Part shown: positions 36,860 through 43,985 of the stretch, one piece after another
How positions within the stretch are numbered: position 1 is the stretch's first letter
Layout of the letters: each line of letters opens with the position of its first letter
Assembly: GCA_028713005.1 (NCBI GenBank)
Contig: JAQTPC010000008.1
Span: 1-43,985 of the forward strand
Length of the DNA stretch: 43,985 bases
Direction: 5' to 3'
Source of the DNA: Minisyncoccota bacterium
Lineage (GTDB): Bacteria > Patescibacteriota > Minisyncoccia > Phycocordibacterales > PALSA-1337
Notes under the pieces: generated by a model
What the model saw: only the letters and a program-made list of their open reading frames with translations
What the model was told of the DNA's origin: nothing
Databases searched by the model: none
Translations under genes and position numbers: made by a program

Positions 36860-37180
36860 GATTGCTAATGTTCGGGTCCACAGACCAGAATTGTTTCGGA
36901 GATCCTCCAAAACGTGAGACGTTGTCCAAACTGTTCCTAATACCCATGAAGGTATTTTAATAGGTAACGGTGTGCATCTGCTTGAAAGGTTAGGTGCTTT
37001 CCAATAAATGGAAGCTAATGTTTTTGTTGAAACAAAATGCACCGTTATTCTCCCTAAGCAACAGAAGGATACGCAATTGATGTAGCATTCTTCAAAGAGT
37101 TTTGTAGCCTACCCACTAATATTTGAAAGAACAACCCCATCTTGTCTCATACCTCGGATGACAAAATTTAATCTGGAGTA
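36860..37180 (+). ncRNA. candidate structured RNA, unassigned (strand uncertain)
   Basis: No convincing ORF; successive hairpins and a 10-12 bp closing helix (aggtaacggtg(tg)cat / atgcaccgttattct). Confidence 0.4.
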
Positions 37181-37301
37181 ATTATATTTCTATGTGAGAC
37201 ACATGTAAAGGACATACTGGGGATAACTCAGTTATATTATGTCTTTTATAAAAATAGGGAATATTTTATAAAATAGTTTTTGTCTCTTATGTCAAAAATA
37301 C

Positions 37302-38780
37302 CTAGGAAACACGGTGTTTTTTCTGTATTTCCTTTATTTGCTTCAAATCTTCCTCTTCTTTTTTTTCTTTTCCCATTTCACCAATTTCTTTTAATTTATC
37401 ATCAGAAATTTGAGAAAGTTCTATTGCCTTCTCGCTTAAATATTCTTTTGTGTTTAGTTTTGGATCCTCGATAACTTCATTAAATAGGGCATGGAGTATG
37501 TAGCCAATCTTTGCACTCGGTGGAATGTTGCACGCCTCCATAACACCTTTGCCGTCGATTTTGAGCATAGCGAGTGATATTGGATCACGTAGAGCTTCTT
37601 CTATCATGGCGTGATACTTGCGAAGGCGATAGGGGTCTTCTTTAGGTCTGCCAGTGCCTATACGGTCACATATGCGTAGATTCATCAGTTCCCAGATGTT
37701 TTCACGTCCCACATTCACGATCATACGTCTGACAGCAGACAGGGTGATCTGCTCAGTATCAGAAAAAAACATATGCCAACGTATGAGTTTAGTCACTTTT
37801 TCGATTGTTTTCACGGGAAACTTCAAACGAGTGAGTATCTTACGTGTTTCACGTGAACCAATTACTTCATGACCATAGAAGGTTATTATGCCTGTTTCAC
37901 GTGAAAGACCCCTAGTTTTAGGCTTAGAAATGTCGTGAAATAGGGCTGAAAGGCGTATATCGAGGTCCCAACTCTTGTCAGCTGCGTGTTGGAGACTGCG
38001 CAAAAGGTGCTCCCAAACATCGAAAGCATGAGCCTGGTTTTGTCCAACACCTATAGCTACCTGTAATTCAGGGGCAATATGGTCCAAAAGCCTTGTTTCA
38101 TTGAGAATCTCAATACCTTTCTTTGGCTCAGGGGACATAATGAGCTTGGCGAATTCGTCACGGATACGCTCAGTCGATATGTCTTTGAGGTTCGTGTTAA
38201 GGCCCTGTATAGCCTTGAAAGTATCAGGTTCAATAGTGAAACCAAGTTCTACAGACAAACGTACGGCGCGCATCATACGTAAAGCGTCCTCGCCAAATCT
38301 GGCCTGAGGATCACCAACTGTCCTTATGATTTTGTCCTTTATATCAGACAAACCCCCAAATAGGTCAACCATGTCTTTTATAGCGCCATTAGACAAAGAA
38401 AGGGCTATGGCGTTGATGGTAAAGTCGCGTCTTTGAAGGTCGTCTTCAAGTTTATCGCTGAACTTAACGTGATCAGGGTGACGACGGTCTGTATAATCTG
38501 ATTCGAGGCGGTACGGTGTAACTTCAACGTTTCGAAGGGTAGGGTCCTCAGTTGCTTCATTTATCACAGCAACAGTACCATATATGTTTTCATAGACAGT
38601 TTTAGGGAATAGAGTTTGTATTTGCTCGGGAGTAGCATTTGTCGTGATATCCCAGTCTTTTGGGGCTCTACCAAGGAAAATATCACGCGCACAGCCACCA
38701 ACGAGGTAGGCTTCAAAGCCCGCCTTTTCGATTGTTTCTACGATACTGACTATTTCTACAGGAATAGGTGAGTTCTTCAT
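37302..38780 (-). CDS. CCA tRNA nucleotidyltransferase / poly(A) polymerase family with HD domain
   Basis: AYLVGGCARDIFLGRAPKDWDITTNATPEQI, RRDFTINAIALSL, ALFHDISKPKTR; start re-placed at MKNSPIPVE. Confidence 0.95.
   Translation of the reverse strand: MKNSPIPVEIVSIVETIEKAGFEAYLVGGCARDIFLGRAPKDWDITTNATPEQIQTLFPKTVYENIYGTVAVINEATEDPTLRNVEVTPYRLESDYTDRRHPDHVKFSDKLEDDLQRRDFTINAIALSLSNGAIKDMVDLFGGLSDIKDKIIRTVGDPQARFGEDALRMMRAVRLSVELGFTIEPDTFKAIQGLNTNLKDISTERIRDEFAKLIMSPEPKKGIEILNETRLLDHIAPELQVAIGVGQNQAHAFDVWEHLLRSLQHAADKSWDLDIRLSALFHDISKPKTRGLSRETGIITFYGHEVIGSRETRKILTRLKFPVKTIEKVTKLIRWHMFFSDTEQITLSAVRRMIVNVGRENIWELMNLRICDRIGTGRPKEDPYRLRKYHAMIEEALRDPISLAMLKIDGKGVMEACNIPPSAKIGYILHALFNEVIEDPKLNTKEYLSEKAIELSQISDDKLKEIGEMGKEKKEEEDLKQIKEIQKKHRVS
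37845..37860. promoter_or_regulatory. parS-like site (tgtttcacgtgaacca)
   Basis: 15/16 to TGTTTCACGTGAAACA. Confidence 0.6.
37893..37908. promoter_or_regulatory. parS-like site (tgtttcacgtgaaaga)
   Basis: 15/16 to TGTTTCACGTGAAACA. Confidence 0.6.
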
Positions 38781-38792
38781 GATTAAAATTTG

Positions 38793-38864
38793 TGCACCCG
38801 GAGGGACTCGAACCCCCAAAGACAGTTCCGAAGACTGTAGTGATATCCATTTCACCACGGGTGC
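38793..38864 (-). tRNA. tRNA-Arg (anticodon UCG)
   Basis: GCACCCG acceptor, ACAGU-CUUCGGA-ACUGU anticodon arm, GGGGGUUCGAGUCCCUC T arm; CCA not encoded. Confidence 0.92.
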
Positions 38865-38943
38865 AATTGGTAATAACGTGATAGTAGCACAGAAGTTTTG
38901 ATTTTAATAATGAATCATGTATACTGGTTTTGTTCGATTTTCT

Positions 38944-39014
38944 GCGGGTATAGTTTAATGGTAGGACGCGTCCTTGCCAAGGACGAGTTGGGAGTTCGAT
39001 TCTCCCTACCCGCA
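38944..39014 (+). tRNA. tRNA-Gly (anticodon GCC)
   Basis: GCGGGUA acceptor, CGUCC-UUGCCAA-GGACG, GGGAGUUCGAUUCUCCC T arm. Confidence 0.95.
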
Positions 39015-39049
39015 CTACGAATACAAGGTTATTACAAAAGTTTAGAGGG

Positions 39050-39075
39050 AAGTGAGTCACATGTGTGACTCACTT
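39050..39075. repeat. inverted repeat, 12-bp arms with 2-nt loop
   Basis: aagtgagtcaca tg tgtgactcactt. Confidence 0.9.
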
Positions 39076-39272
39076 GGGAGAATCGAAAAGGCTGAGTATA
39101 TCGCACGGAGCGTAGCGAGTACGATACGAAGCCTATACTGAAGCTGTAAGCTTCGATTCCTCCTGTCGAGGTTTTTGATCAAGCCGACTCGTTTGTACCG
39201 CGCTCGTAGAGCGAGATTCTCTGTCCACATGTCCTTATTAACAGTCCTTTTATTTAATGGCTCAAAATATAG

Positions 39273-39288
39273 AGTTTCACGTGAAAAC
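39273..39288. promoter_or_regulatory. parS-like site in intergenic DNA (agtttcacgtgaaaac)
   Basis: Contains the TTTCACGTGAAA core (13/16 overall). Confidence 0.5.
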
Positions 39289-39297
39289 TGTGGATAA
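39289..39297 (-). promoter_or_regulatory. DnaA box (tgtggataa, reverse complement of TTATCCACA)
   Basis: Perfect 9-mer directly abutting the parS-like site. Confidence 0.6.
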
Positions 39298-39358
39298 CTA
39301 TGGGGAATATGTTTATAAAAGACAGGAAATATGGCTTAAAATCGTTAATTCAACATAC

Positions 39359-39367
39359 TTATCCACG
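39359..39367 (+). promoter_or_regulatory. DnaA-box-like 9-mer (ttatccacg)
   Basis: 8/9 to TTATCCACA. Confidence 0.45.
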
Positions 39368-39468
39368 TCTTTGATTCTGCACAGCCTTATTAAGCCGTTT
39401 ATAAATACCACTCATTTAAAAGTCAGTCGAAATGTGTGATAAATTAGCAATTTTAGATTTTATGCGTT

Positions 39469-39843
39469 GTGATCAATAAAAAAGAAAAAGGGAATAGGGG
39501 TGAAGAAATTGCCAGTCAATTTTTACGGAAGAATGGCTTTGTTATTGCTAATCGAAATTATTATAAGAAATGGGGCGAGTTGGACATAGTTGCCAAGAAG
39601 GGAAATGAGTTGCACTTTTTTGAGGTAAAAAGCGTCACAAGACATTTTGTCTCAAAGTCTTTTAGACCAGAAGAAAATGTAACTTTATTTAAAGTAAAGC
39701 AACTACGTAAGATCATTCAAACTTATCTAACAGATAAAGGCTTTGGTCTAGATACTGTCTTTCAATTTCATATTTTATGTGTGTTTATGAATGAAAGCAC
39801 TCGTTTGGCACGAGTACAATGGATAAAGAATGTTATTTTATAA
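39469..39843 (+). CDS. UPF0102/YraN family endonuclease-like protein
   Basis: KGNRGEEIASQFLRKNGFVIANRNYYKKWGELDIVAKKGNELHFFEVKSV; GTG start. Confidence 0.9.
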   Translation: MINKKEKGNRGEEIASQFLRKNGFVIANRNYYKKWGELDIVAKKGNELHFFEVKSVTRHFVSKSFRPEENVTLFKVKQLRKIIQTYLTDKGFGLDTVFQFHILCVFMNESTRLARVQWIKNVIL

Positions 39844-39899
39844 AGATATATGCTAGGATATTTGAACGTTAGCAGGTAGTATATTGAATTTGTTAAATA

Positions 39900-39972
39900 C
39901 GGAGCGTGGTGTAACGGCTAACATGCCTCTTTTGGGAAGAGGTGACTCCGGGTTCGAATCCCGGCGCTCCGA
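39900..39972 (+). tRNA. tRNA-Pro (anticodon UGG)
   Basis: CGGAGCG acceptor, CCUCU-UUUGGGA-AGAGG anticodon arm, CCGGGUUCGAAUCCCGG T arm. Confidence 0.93.
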
Positions 39973-39982
39973 CACTTATATT

Positions 39983-40438
39983 ATGAACCAAGACAAACCA
40001 GGTTTCATTAAAAGGATAGTAATTTTCTTTGATAAACTCGAAGATAAAGTTCGTGGTCATTTGAGTCGTTATCCCATCCTCTATACCCTCATTGGAGGTG
40101 TAGCAATCGTCCTCTTTTGGCGCGGGGTCTGGCATACGGCTGATATTCTTCAGGGCCGGGGTGGGTGGCTCGGTTTTATTTTCTATGAGCCAGTCAATCT
40201 GCTTATCACAGCGGTGATTTTGCTCATGACGGGTTTATTTGTGTCATATTTTATCGGAGATACTATTCTCATGAGTGGTATTCGTAAGCAAAAGAAAGTG
40301 ACTGACAAGACTGAAAAAGATGTGAAAGAAGAAGAGGAGGAATTGAATAAGATTCGCTCCACAATCAATGAGATGAAAAAAGAGGTTGATGAAATAAAGG
40401 ATATTGTTGTAGAAGATCACAAAACACATCACCACTAA
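39983..40438 (+). CDS. two-TM membrane protein with C-terminal coiled coil
   Basis: MNQDKPGFIKRIVIFF...; ORF-track start lies inside tRNA-Pro, so start re-placed at 39983. Confidence 0.75.
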   Translation: MNQDKPGFIKRIVIFFDKLEDKVRGHLSRYPILYTLIGGVAIVLFWRGVWHTADILQGRGGWLGFIFYEPVNLLITAVILLMTGLFVSYFIGDTILMSGIRKQKKVTDKTEKDVKEEEEELNKIRSTINEMKKEVDEIKDIVVEDHKTHHH

Positions 40439-40516
40439 GTCAGGCTTCTATCAATTTTCAAATTGATGATAATCTGCTAGGATAGGACAGATACAAAATT
40501 TTGAGGTGCAAAATTT

Positions 40517-40590
40517 GCGGGACTAGTTAAGTGGTATAACAACAGTTTTCCAAACTGTGGTTGGGAGTTCGATTCTCCCGTCCCGCACCA
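40517..40590 (+). tRNA. tRNA-Gly (anticodon UCC), CCA encoded
   Basis: GCGGGAC acceptor, ACAGU-UUUCCAA-ACUGU, GGGAGUUCGAUUCUCCC, GUCCCGCACCA. Confidence 0.95.
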
Positions 40591-42165
40591 ATGAAAATAT
40601 TTTACGGCGTAGCGTCGTTTTTGGCAGGATTTTCTATTATGACAATTGAGCTTGTCTCATCAAGAATTGTTGCTCCTTTAATAGGTAATTCTGTATTTAC
40701 ATGGACGTCAGTTATTGGGGTAACGCTACTTGGCCTTTCTGTAGGAAGTTGGTTTGGGGGCAAATTGGCCGACATGGCTGAAGAAAAAAAGTGGCAGCAA
40801 GCATTGTCAATCGTCTTTATTATTTCCGCTTTTCTTACGTCTGTCATACCCAATCTTGCCAGCGGATTTTCACATATTCTCGATTCGTCAGTATCGATAG
40901 AATGGTTGAATATCATTCTTGCATTGGGACTGTTTTTCTTGCCTGCAACAGCGGTTGGTATGATACAGCCAATGATTTTGAAAAAGTTCGCAATTGATTT
41001 TACAAAGATAGGGAAGGAGTACGGTTCACTTTCAGCGCTCTGGTCACTTGGCAGTATCATTGGCGTTTTCTTGACTGGTTTCTTCTTTATATCAACCATG
41101 GGTAGCTCGGTGACTATATATACAGTTGCGAGTATTTTGTTTTTTGTTGGAATCGTTTTGATGATCATTACCTATCATAAGGATGGGAATAACTTTCACA
41201 GTAAAAAAATAGTGGGCCTCATTTTTTTCCTTGGCGTACTGAGTGTATCATCAGTATTTGCAGAGAGTCACTCAAAATCAGTTTCTGTTGCTTTGTATGA
41301 TAAAGAGACTGATTATTTCCATGTTCGAGTATTGGACAAGTATCTCAACGGGTTTGGCGATTCGAGACTATTATTTCTTGATTTTGATTCCCATAGTATT
41401 GATTCAAAGCAAATCAGTGCTTTTTTTTATCCTGAAATGTATCCAGTCTTTAAATTTCTCAAGAAGGATCTTTCAAATACGGTTTTCATAGGGGCTGGGG
41501 CATATACGATGCCGAGGTCATTCAAAAAAGCCTATGCAAGTAGTACGGTATCTGTCATCGAACTCGATCCGGCTGTTGAACAGATCGGAAAGGAGTATTT
41601 CAACCTTGGTGATTATGATATCAAAACAATAGCTGGCGATGCGCGCCTGACTATCAGTCGCTCTTCACAAAAATACGATCTTATCTTTAATGATGCTTTT
41701 AATTCATTTATTTCCGTACCTTGGTATTTGATAACTAAGGAGTGGGATATACAGGCAAAAAGTAAGTTGAATCCCGGGGGCATATACGCAGTTAACTTTA
41801 TTGGTTCACTAAAAGGAGACAAAGCACTCTTTACCCAAAGTGTTACGTCTACGTTCGCTGAGGTCTTTCCAAATTACTACGTATTCACTTTTGGCACTGA
41901 TCCAACTGAGGTTCAAAATATCGTTCTTGTCGGCATAAATGGTGATATGCCAATAACAGAGACAAAGTTTAAGGATCTTCTTGTAAAAGATAAGTCTGCG
42001 CCAGGCCATGCATTTTTGTCAGATCGCTTGTTCGTCGGTGATAAGTCATTTCTGCATGGTGCAGATGTACTGACTGATGATTTTGCTCCAACAGAAAAGC
42101 TTATGAAACCAATCGTAGAGGCGTATTTCCCTGAATACCTAGAATGGGTCAAGACGACGTGGTAG
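40591..42165 (+). CDS. membrane-fused spermidine synthase-like protein
   Basis: N-terminal multi-TM (FLAGFSIMTIELVSSRIVAPLIGNSVFTWTSVIGVTLLGLSVG) plus spermidine-synthase-like methyltransferase fold (VFIGAGAYTMPRSF..VSVIELDPAVEQIG..DARLTI..YDLIFNDAF). Confidence 0.9.
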   Translation: MKIFYGVASFLAGFSIMTIELVSSRIVAPLIGNSVFTWTSVIGVTLLGLSVGSWFGGKLADMAEEKKWQQALSIVFIISAFLTSVIPNLASGFSHILDSSVSIEWLNIILALGLFFLPATAVGMIQPMILKKFAIDFTKIGKEYGSLSALWSLGSIIGVFLTGFFFISTMGSSVTIYTVASILFFVGIVLMIITYHKDGNNFHSKKIVGLIFFLGVLSVSSVFAESHSKSVSVALYDKETDYFHVRVLDKYLNGFGDSRLLFLDFDSHSIDSKQISAFFYPEMYPVFKFLKKDLSNTVFIGAGAYTMPRSFKKAYASSTVSVIELDPAVEQIGKEYFNLGDYDIKTIAGDARLTISRSSQKYDLIFNDAFNSFISVPWYLITKEWDIQAKSKLNPGGIYAVNFIGSLKGDKALFTQSVTSTFAEVFPNYYVFTFGTDPTEVQNIVLVGINGDMPITETKFKDLLVKDKSAPGHAFLSDRLFVGDKSFLHGADVLTDDFAPTEKLMKPIVEAYFPEYLEWVKTTW

Positions 42166-42212
42166 TATGAAACTACTCTTTATTTTTAGTAAATAATTAC
42201 GAATACGAATAT

Positions 42213-42782
42213 ATGAAAAGACTAATTGTGGTTCATGGATGGGGTGGTAATGCACAAGGCTCACTTGTGACATGGATTGGAAAAATTGGCGCTGAGCTCG
42301 GCTTCGAAACAACAGTTCTTGATATGCCCAATACCAATGTGCCAACTATAGACGCATGGACGAAGCATTTGGAGGACAATGTGTACTATGTTGATCAGGA
42401 TACGTATTTTGTAGGTCACAGTCTCGGTTGCCAGGCTATCTTGCGCTATTTGGAGATGAATAAAGGATCAAGTTTGGGTGGCGCTATATTGGTCGCACCA
42501 GCATTTGTTATTGCTGATTTAGTAACTCAAGAGGATAAAGACATTGCTCGTCCATGGGTAGATAGGCCTATTGATTTTGCGAGTATTCGAAATATGAATG
42601 GAAAGTTCGTGACAATCTTCTCCGATAATGATCAGTCTGTTCCTATGGAAGGAAATAAGGAGGTGATTGAAAAGGGCTTGGGTCAGAAGATTATTGTCGA
42701 GCAGGGTAAGGGACATTTTACAAAAGAGGATGGGGTGACTGAATTGCCAATTGTAAAGGAAGTACTTGAGGGGTGGAAGTAA
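42213..42782 (+). CDS. RBBP9/YdeN-family alpha/beta hydrolase
   Basis: LIVVHGWGGNAQGSLVTWI, YFVGHSLGCQAILRYLE, C-terminal GKGHFTKEDGVTELP. Confidence 0.9.
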   Translation: MKRLIVVHGWGGNAQGSLVTWIGKIGAELGFETTVLDMPNTNVPTIDAWTKHLEDNVYYVDQDTYFVGHSLGCQAILRYLEMNKGSSLGGAILVAPAFVIADLVTQEDKDIARPWVDRPIDFASIRNMNGKFVTIFSDNDQSVPMEGNKEVIEKGLGQKIIVEQGKGHFTKEDGVTELPIVKEVLEGWK

Positions 42783-42811
42783 GGTTATTTGCTTCCAATT
42801 TTTATGTAAAA

Positions 42812-42839
42812 CAAAAACCACCTTTATGGTGGTTTTTGA
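42812..42839. terminator. bidirectional intrinsic terminator
   Basis: aaaaaccacc tttat ggtggttttt between convergent genes. Confidence 0.85.
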
Positions 42840-42900
42840 TTCTCTATACAAGGGCCGATATTCCTTATGGTTGAGAAAGGGGAGTTAAATGGCTAGAAGC

Positions 42901-43173
42901 TTATTTAACTGCATCCTTCAATGCCTTTGCTGCGCGGAACTTCGGAACCTTCATAGCAGGGACCTTGATGGCCTCACCTGTACGTGGGTTACGAGCCTCA
43001 CGAGCTGCACGCTGCTTGACTGAGAAGATACCGAGACCTGCGATTGAGACCTCGTCACCCTTCTTGAGTGAGTCAATGATACTGTTAATCATAGTCTCAA
43101 CAGCTTGCTCTGCCTGAACTTTCGTTCCGCCGAGGATACCGTGGACTGCCTCTACAATACTTGCTTTGTTCAT
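42901..43173 (-). CDS. HU-family DNA-binding protein
   Basis: MNKASIVEAVHGILGGTKVQAEQAVETMINSIIDSLKKGDEVSIAGLGIFSVKQRAAREARNPRTGEAIKVPAMKVPKFRAAKALKDAVK. Confidence 0.97.
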   Translation of the reverse strand: MNKASIVEAVHGILGGTKVQAEQAVETMINSIIDSLKKGDEVSIAGLGIFSVKQRAAREARNPRTGEAIKVPAMKVPKFRAAKALKDAVK

Positions 43174-43385
43174 GTTTATTGAATTTAGCTAATAATCTGG
43201 TCTCAACCCACCCGCTTAACGAGCGGATCGAGTCTAGGGCCATGCATACATTATATAGTAAGCCATATTTTGGGCAATAGGCCTGCAATATTGACATAAA
43301 CTAATCTGTGTTTTTTAGTTATACACACAAATATAGAAAAAACGATATTATATATGTATAATGGTGTTTGAAAGGAGATATCGCT

Positions 43386-43493
43386 ATGAAAATGAAAAAT
43401 ATTTTCAGAATGATTGATCTGTTGCTCGACCGCATTGCCCCATGGGGGTTTGAAGATGATTACGGATTTCATCTCGGTAAACCTGATTATTAA
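43386..43493 (+). CDS. unannotated 35-aa small protein MKMKNIFRMIDLLLDRIAPWGFEDDYGFHLGKPDY
   Basis: aaaggag SD 8 nt upstream of ATG, TATAAT at 43357-43362, strong hairpin just after the stop; missed by the 60-aa cutoff of the ORF track. Confidence 0.65.
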   Translation: MKMKNIFRMIDLLLDRIAPWGFEDDYGFHLGKPDY

Positions 43494-43504
43494 ATATCAC
43501 TCAT

Positions 43505-43533
43505 CCGCCGTTGTTTCAGAACAACGGCGGTTT
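43505..43533 (+). terminator. intrinsic terminator after the small ORF
   Basis: ccgccgttgtt tcag aacaacggcgg ttt. Confidence 0.75.
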
Positions 43534-43557
43534 CGTATGTTATCCTATGTATATAAT

Positions 43558-43985
43558 ATGACATCAAAAATAACTCTTTTCATCACAGGTGCCTCAGTTA
43601 TGATTTTGCAGATTATCGGCGTGCGTATATTAGCGACTCAACTCGGCACTACAATTGCTGTATGGTCATGCATGATAGCAGTTACAATCACCGCTCTAGC
43701 CATCGGCTATTATATTGGAGGTTATTATGCCGATAAGGGCACACAACAAAAAATCAGGGCCATATTCGTAGCAGGAGCTGGAATAACAGTATTGCTCATT
43801 ATTCCACTCAAAGAAGTAGTGTTCATGATAGGTTCTTCATTGCCATATGGAGTACGGGCAACGATTGTCTCCTTTATACTTTTTGCAATACCAACGATTC
43901 TACTTGCGATGACGACGACATATACGACTCGTATGGAGCTCAATACAGTTGCAAAGACTGGTTCAAATAGCGGTACGCTGTATGC
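43558..43985 (+). CDS. N-terminal membrane domain of a second spermidine-synthase-like/fused protein (runs off window)
   Basis: Open frame MTSKITLFITGASVMILQIIGVRILATQLGTTIAVWSCMIAVTITALAIGYYIGGYYADKG... similar in style to the protein at 40591. Confidence 0.75.
   Translation, partial: MTSKITLFITGASVMILQIIGVRILATQLGTTIAVWSCMIAVTITALAIGYYIGGYYADKGTQQKIRAIFVAGAGITVLLIIPLKEVVFMIGSSLPYGVRATIVSFILFAIPTILLAMTTTYTTRMELNTVAKTGSNSGTLY

Noticed and set aside
36761-37042. 93-aa antisense ORF MHFVSTKTLASIYWKAP...
   Set aside because: No recognisable domain or RBS, spans several hairpins; better explained as chance ORF across a structured non-coding region. Kept as a refutation test for the ncRNA idea.
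36660-37260. tmRNA, RNase P RNA or SRP RNA assignment for the structured spacer
   Set aside because: Searched by eye for GGGGNTG...ends, GAGGAAAGTCC/ACAGAA pairs and GGTCAGGTCCGGAAGGAAGCAGC on both strands; none found.
37307-37320. ggaaacacggtgtttt palindrome at the end of the CCA-adding enzyme gene as another parS
   Set aside because: Centre does not match CACGTG; too divergent from the parS consensus.
38713-39060. 115-aa minus ORF running across two tRNA genes
   Set aside because: Overlaps tRNA-Arg and tRNA-Gly; contains the typical translated-tRNA artefact VGRIELPTRPWQGRVLPLNYTR.
39893-40135. 80-aa minus ORF GAPGFEPGVTSSQKRHVSRYTTLRI
   Set aside because: Classic artefact of translating the antisense of a tRNA.
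1-43985. CRISPR array or Cas genes
   Set aside because: No regularly spaced direct repeats or Cas-like ORFs seen in the window.

Overview
This looks like a chromosomal window from a small-genome Candidate Phyla Radiation (Patescibacteria, probably Parcubacteria-like) bacterium. That assignment is inferred from gene content and style. Housekeeping blocks: ruvB / yebC / ruvC, a class A PBP, the dnaA-dnaN-(dciA-like) block divergent from rpmH-rnpA-yidC, ksgA, a UvrD/PcrA helicase, a LysM/M23 peptidase, comM, a DksA-like protein, pnp, an NYN protein, rpsO, a Xer recombinase, exoIII, CCA-adding enzyme, YraN, HU and four tRNA genes. The main accessory system is a minus-strand cluster of about 12 kb (10852-23149) that resembles a minimal type IV secretion system: VirB4-like ATPase in two ORFs, PrgI-like, TrbL/VirB6-like, a pilin-like protein, and several unassigned exported or membrane proteins. 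No relaxase or VirD4 is visible. Main hunting results: (i) an apparently stand-alone ncRNA unit of about 190 nt upstream of rpsO, with its own promoter and terminator; (ii) a structured ~0.5 kb non-coding region between exoIII and the CCA-adding enzyme; (iii) parS-like 16-mers at 37.8-39.3 kb, one directly abutting a perfect DnaA box, suggesting an origin/segregation locus about 30 kb from dnaA; (iv) an unannotated 35-aa small protein with its own SD and terminator; (v) an in-frame insertion in RnpA; (vi) several large palindromes or inverted repeats; (vii) tRNA genes directly abutting start codons. All calls are by eye; no database search or folding was run.
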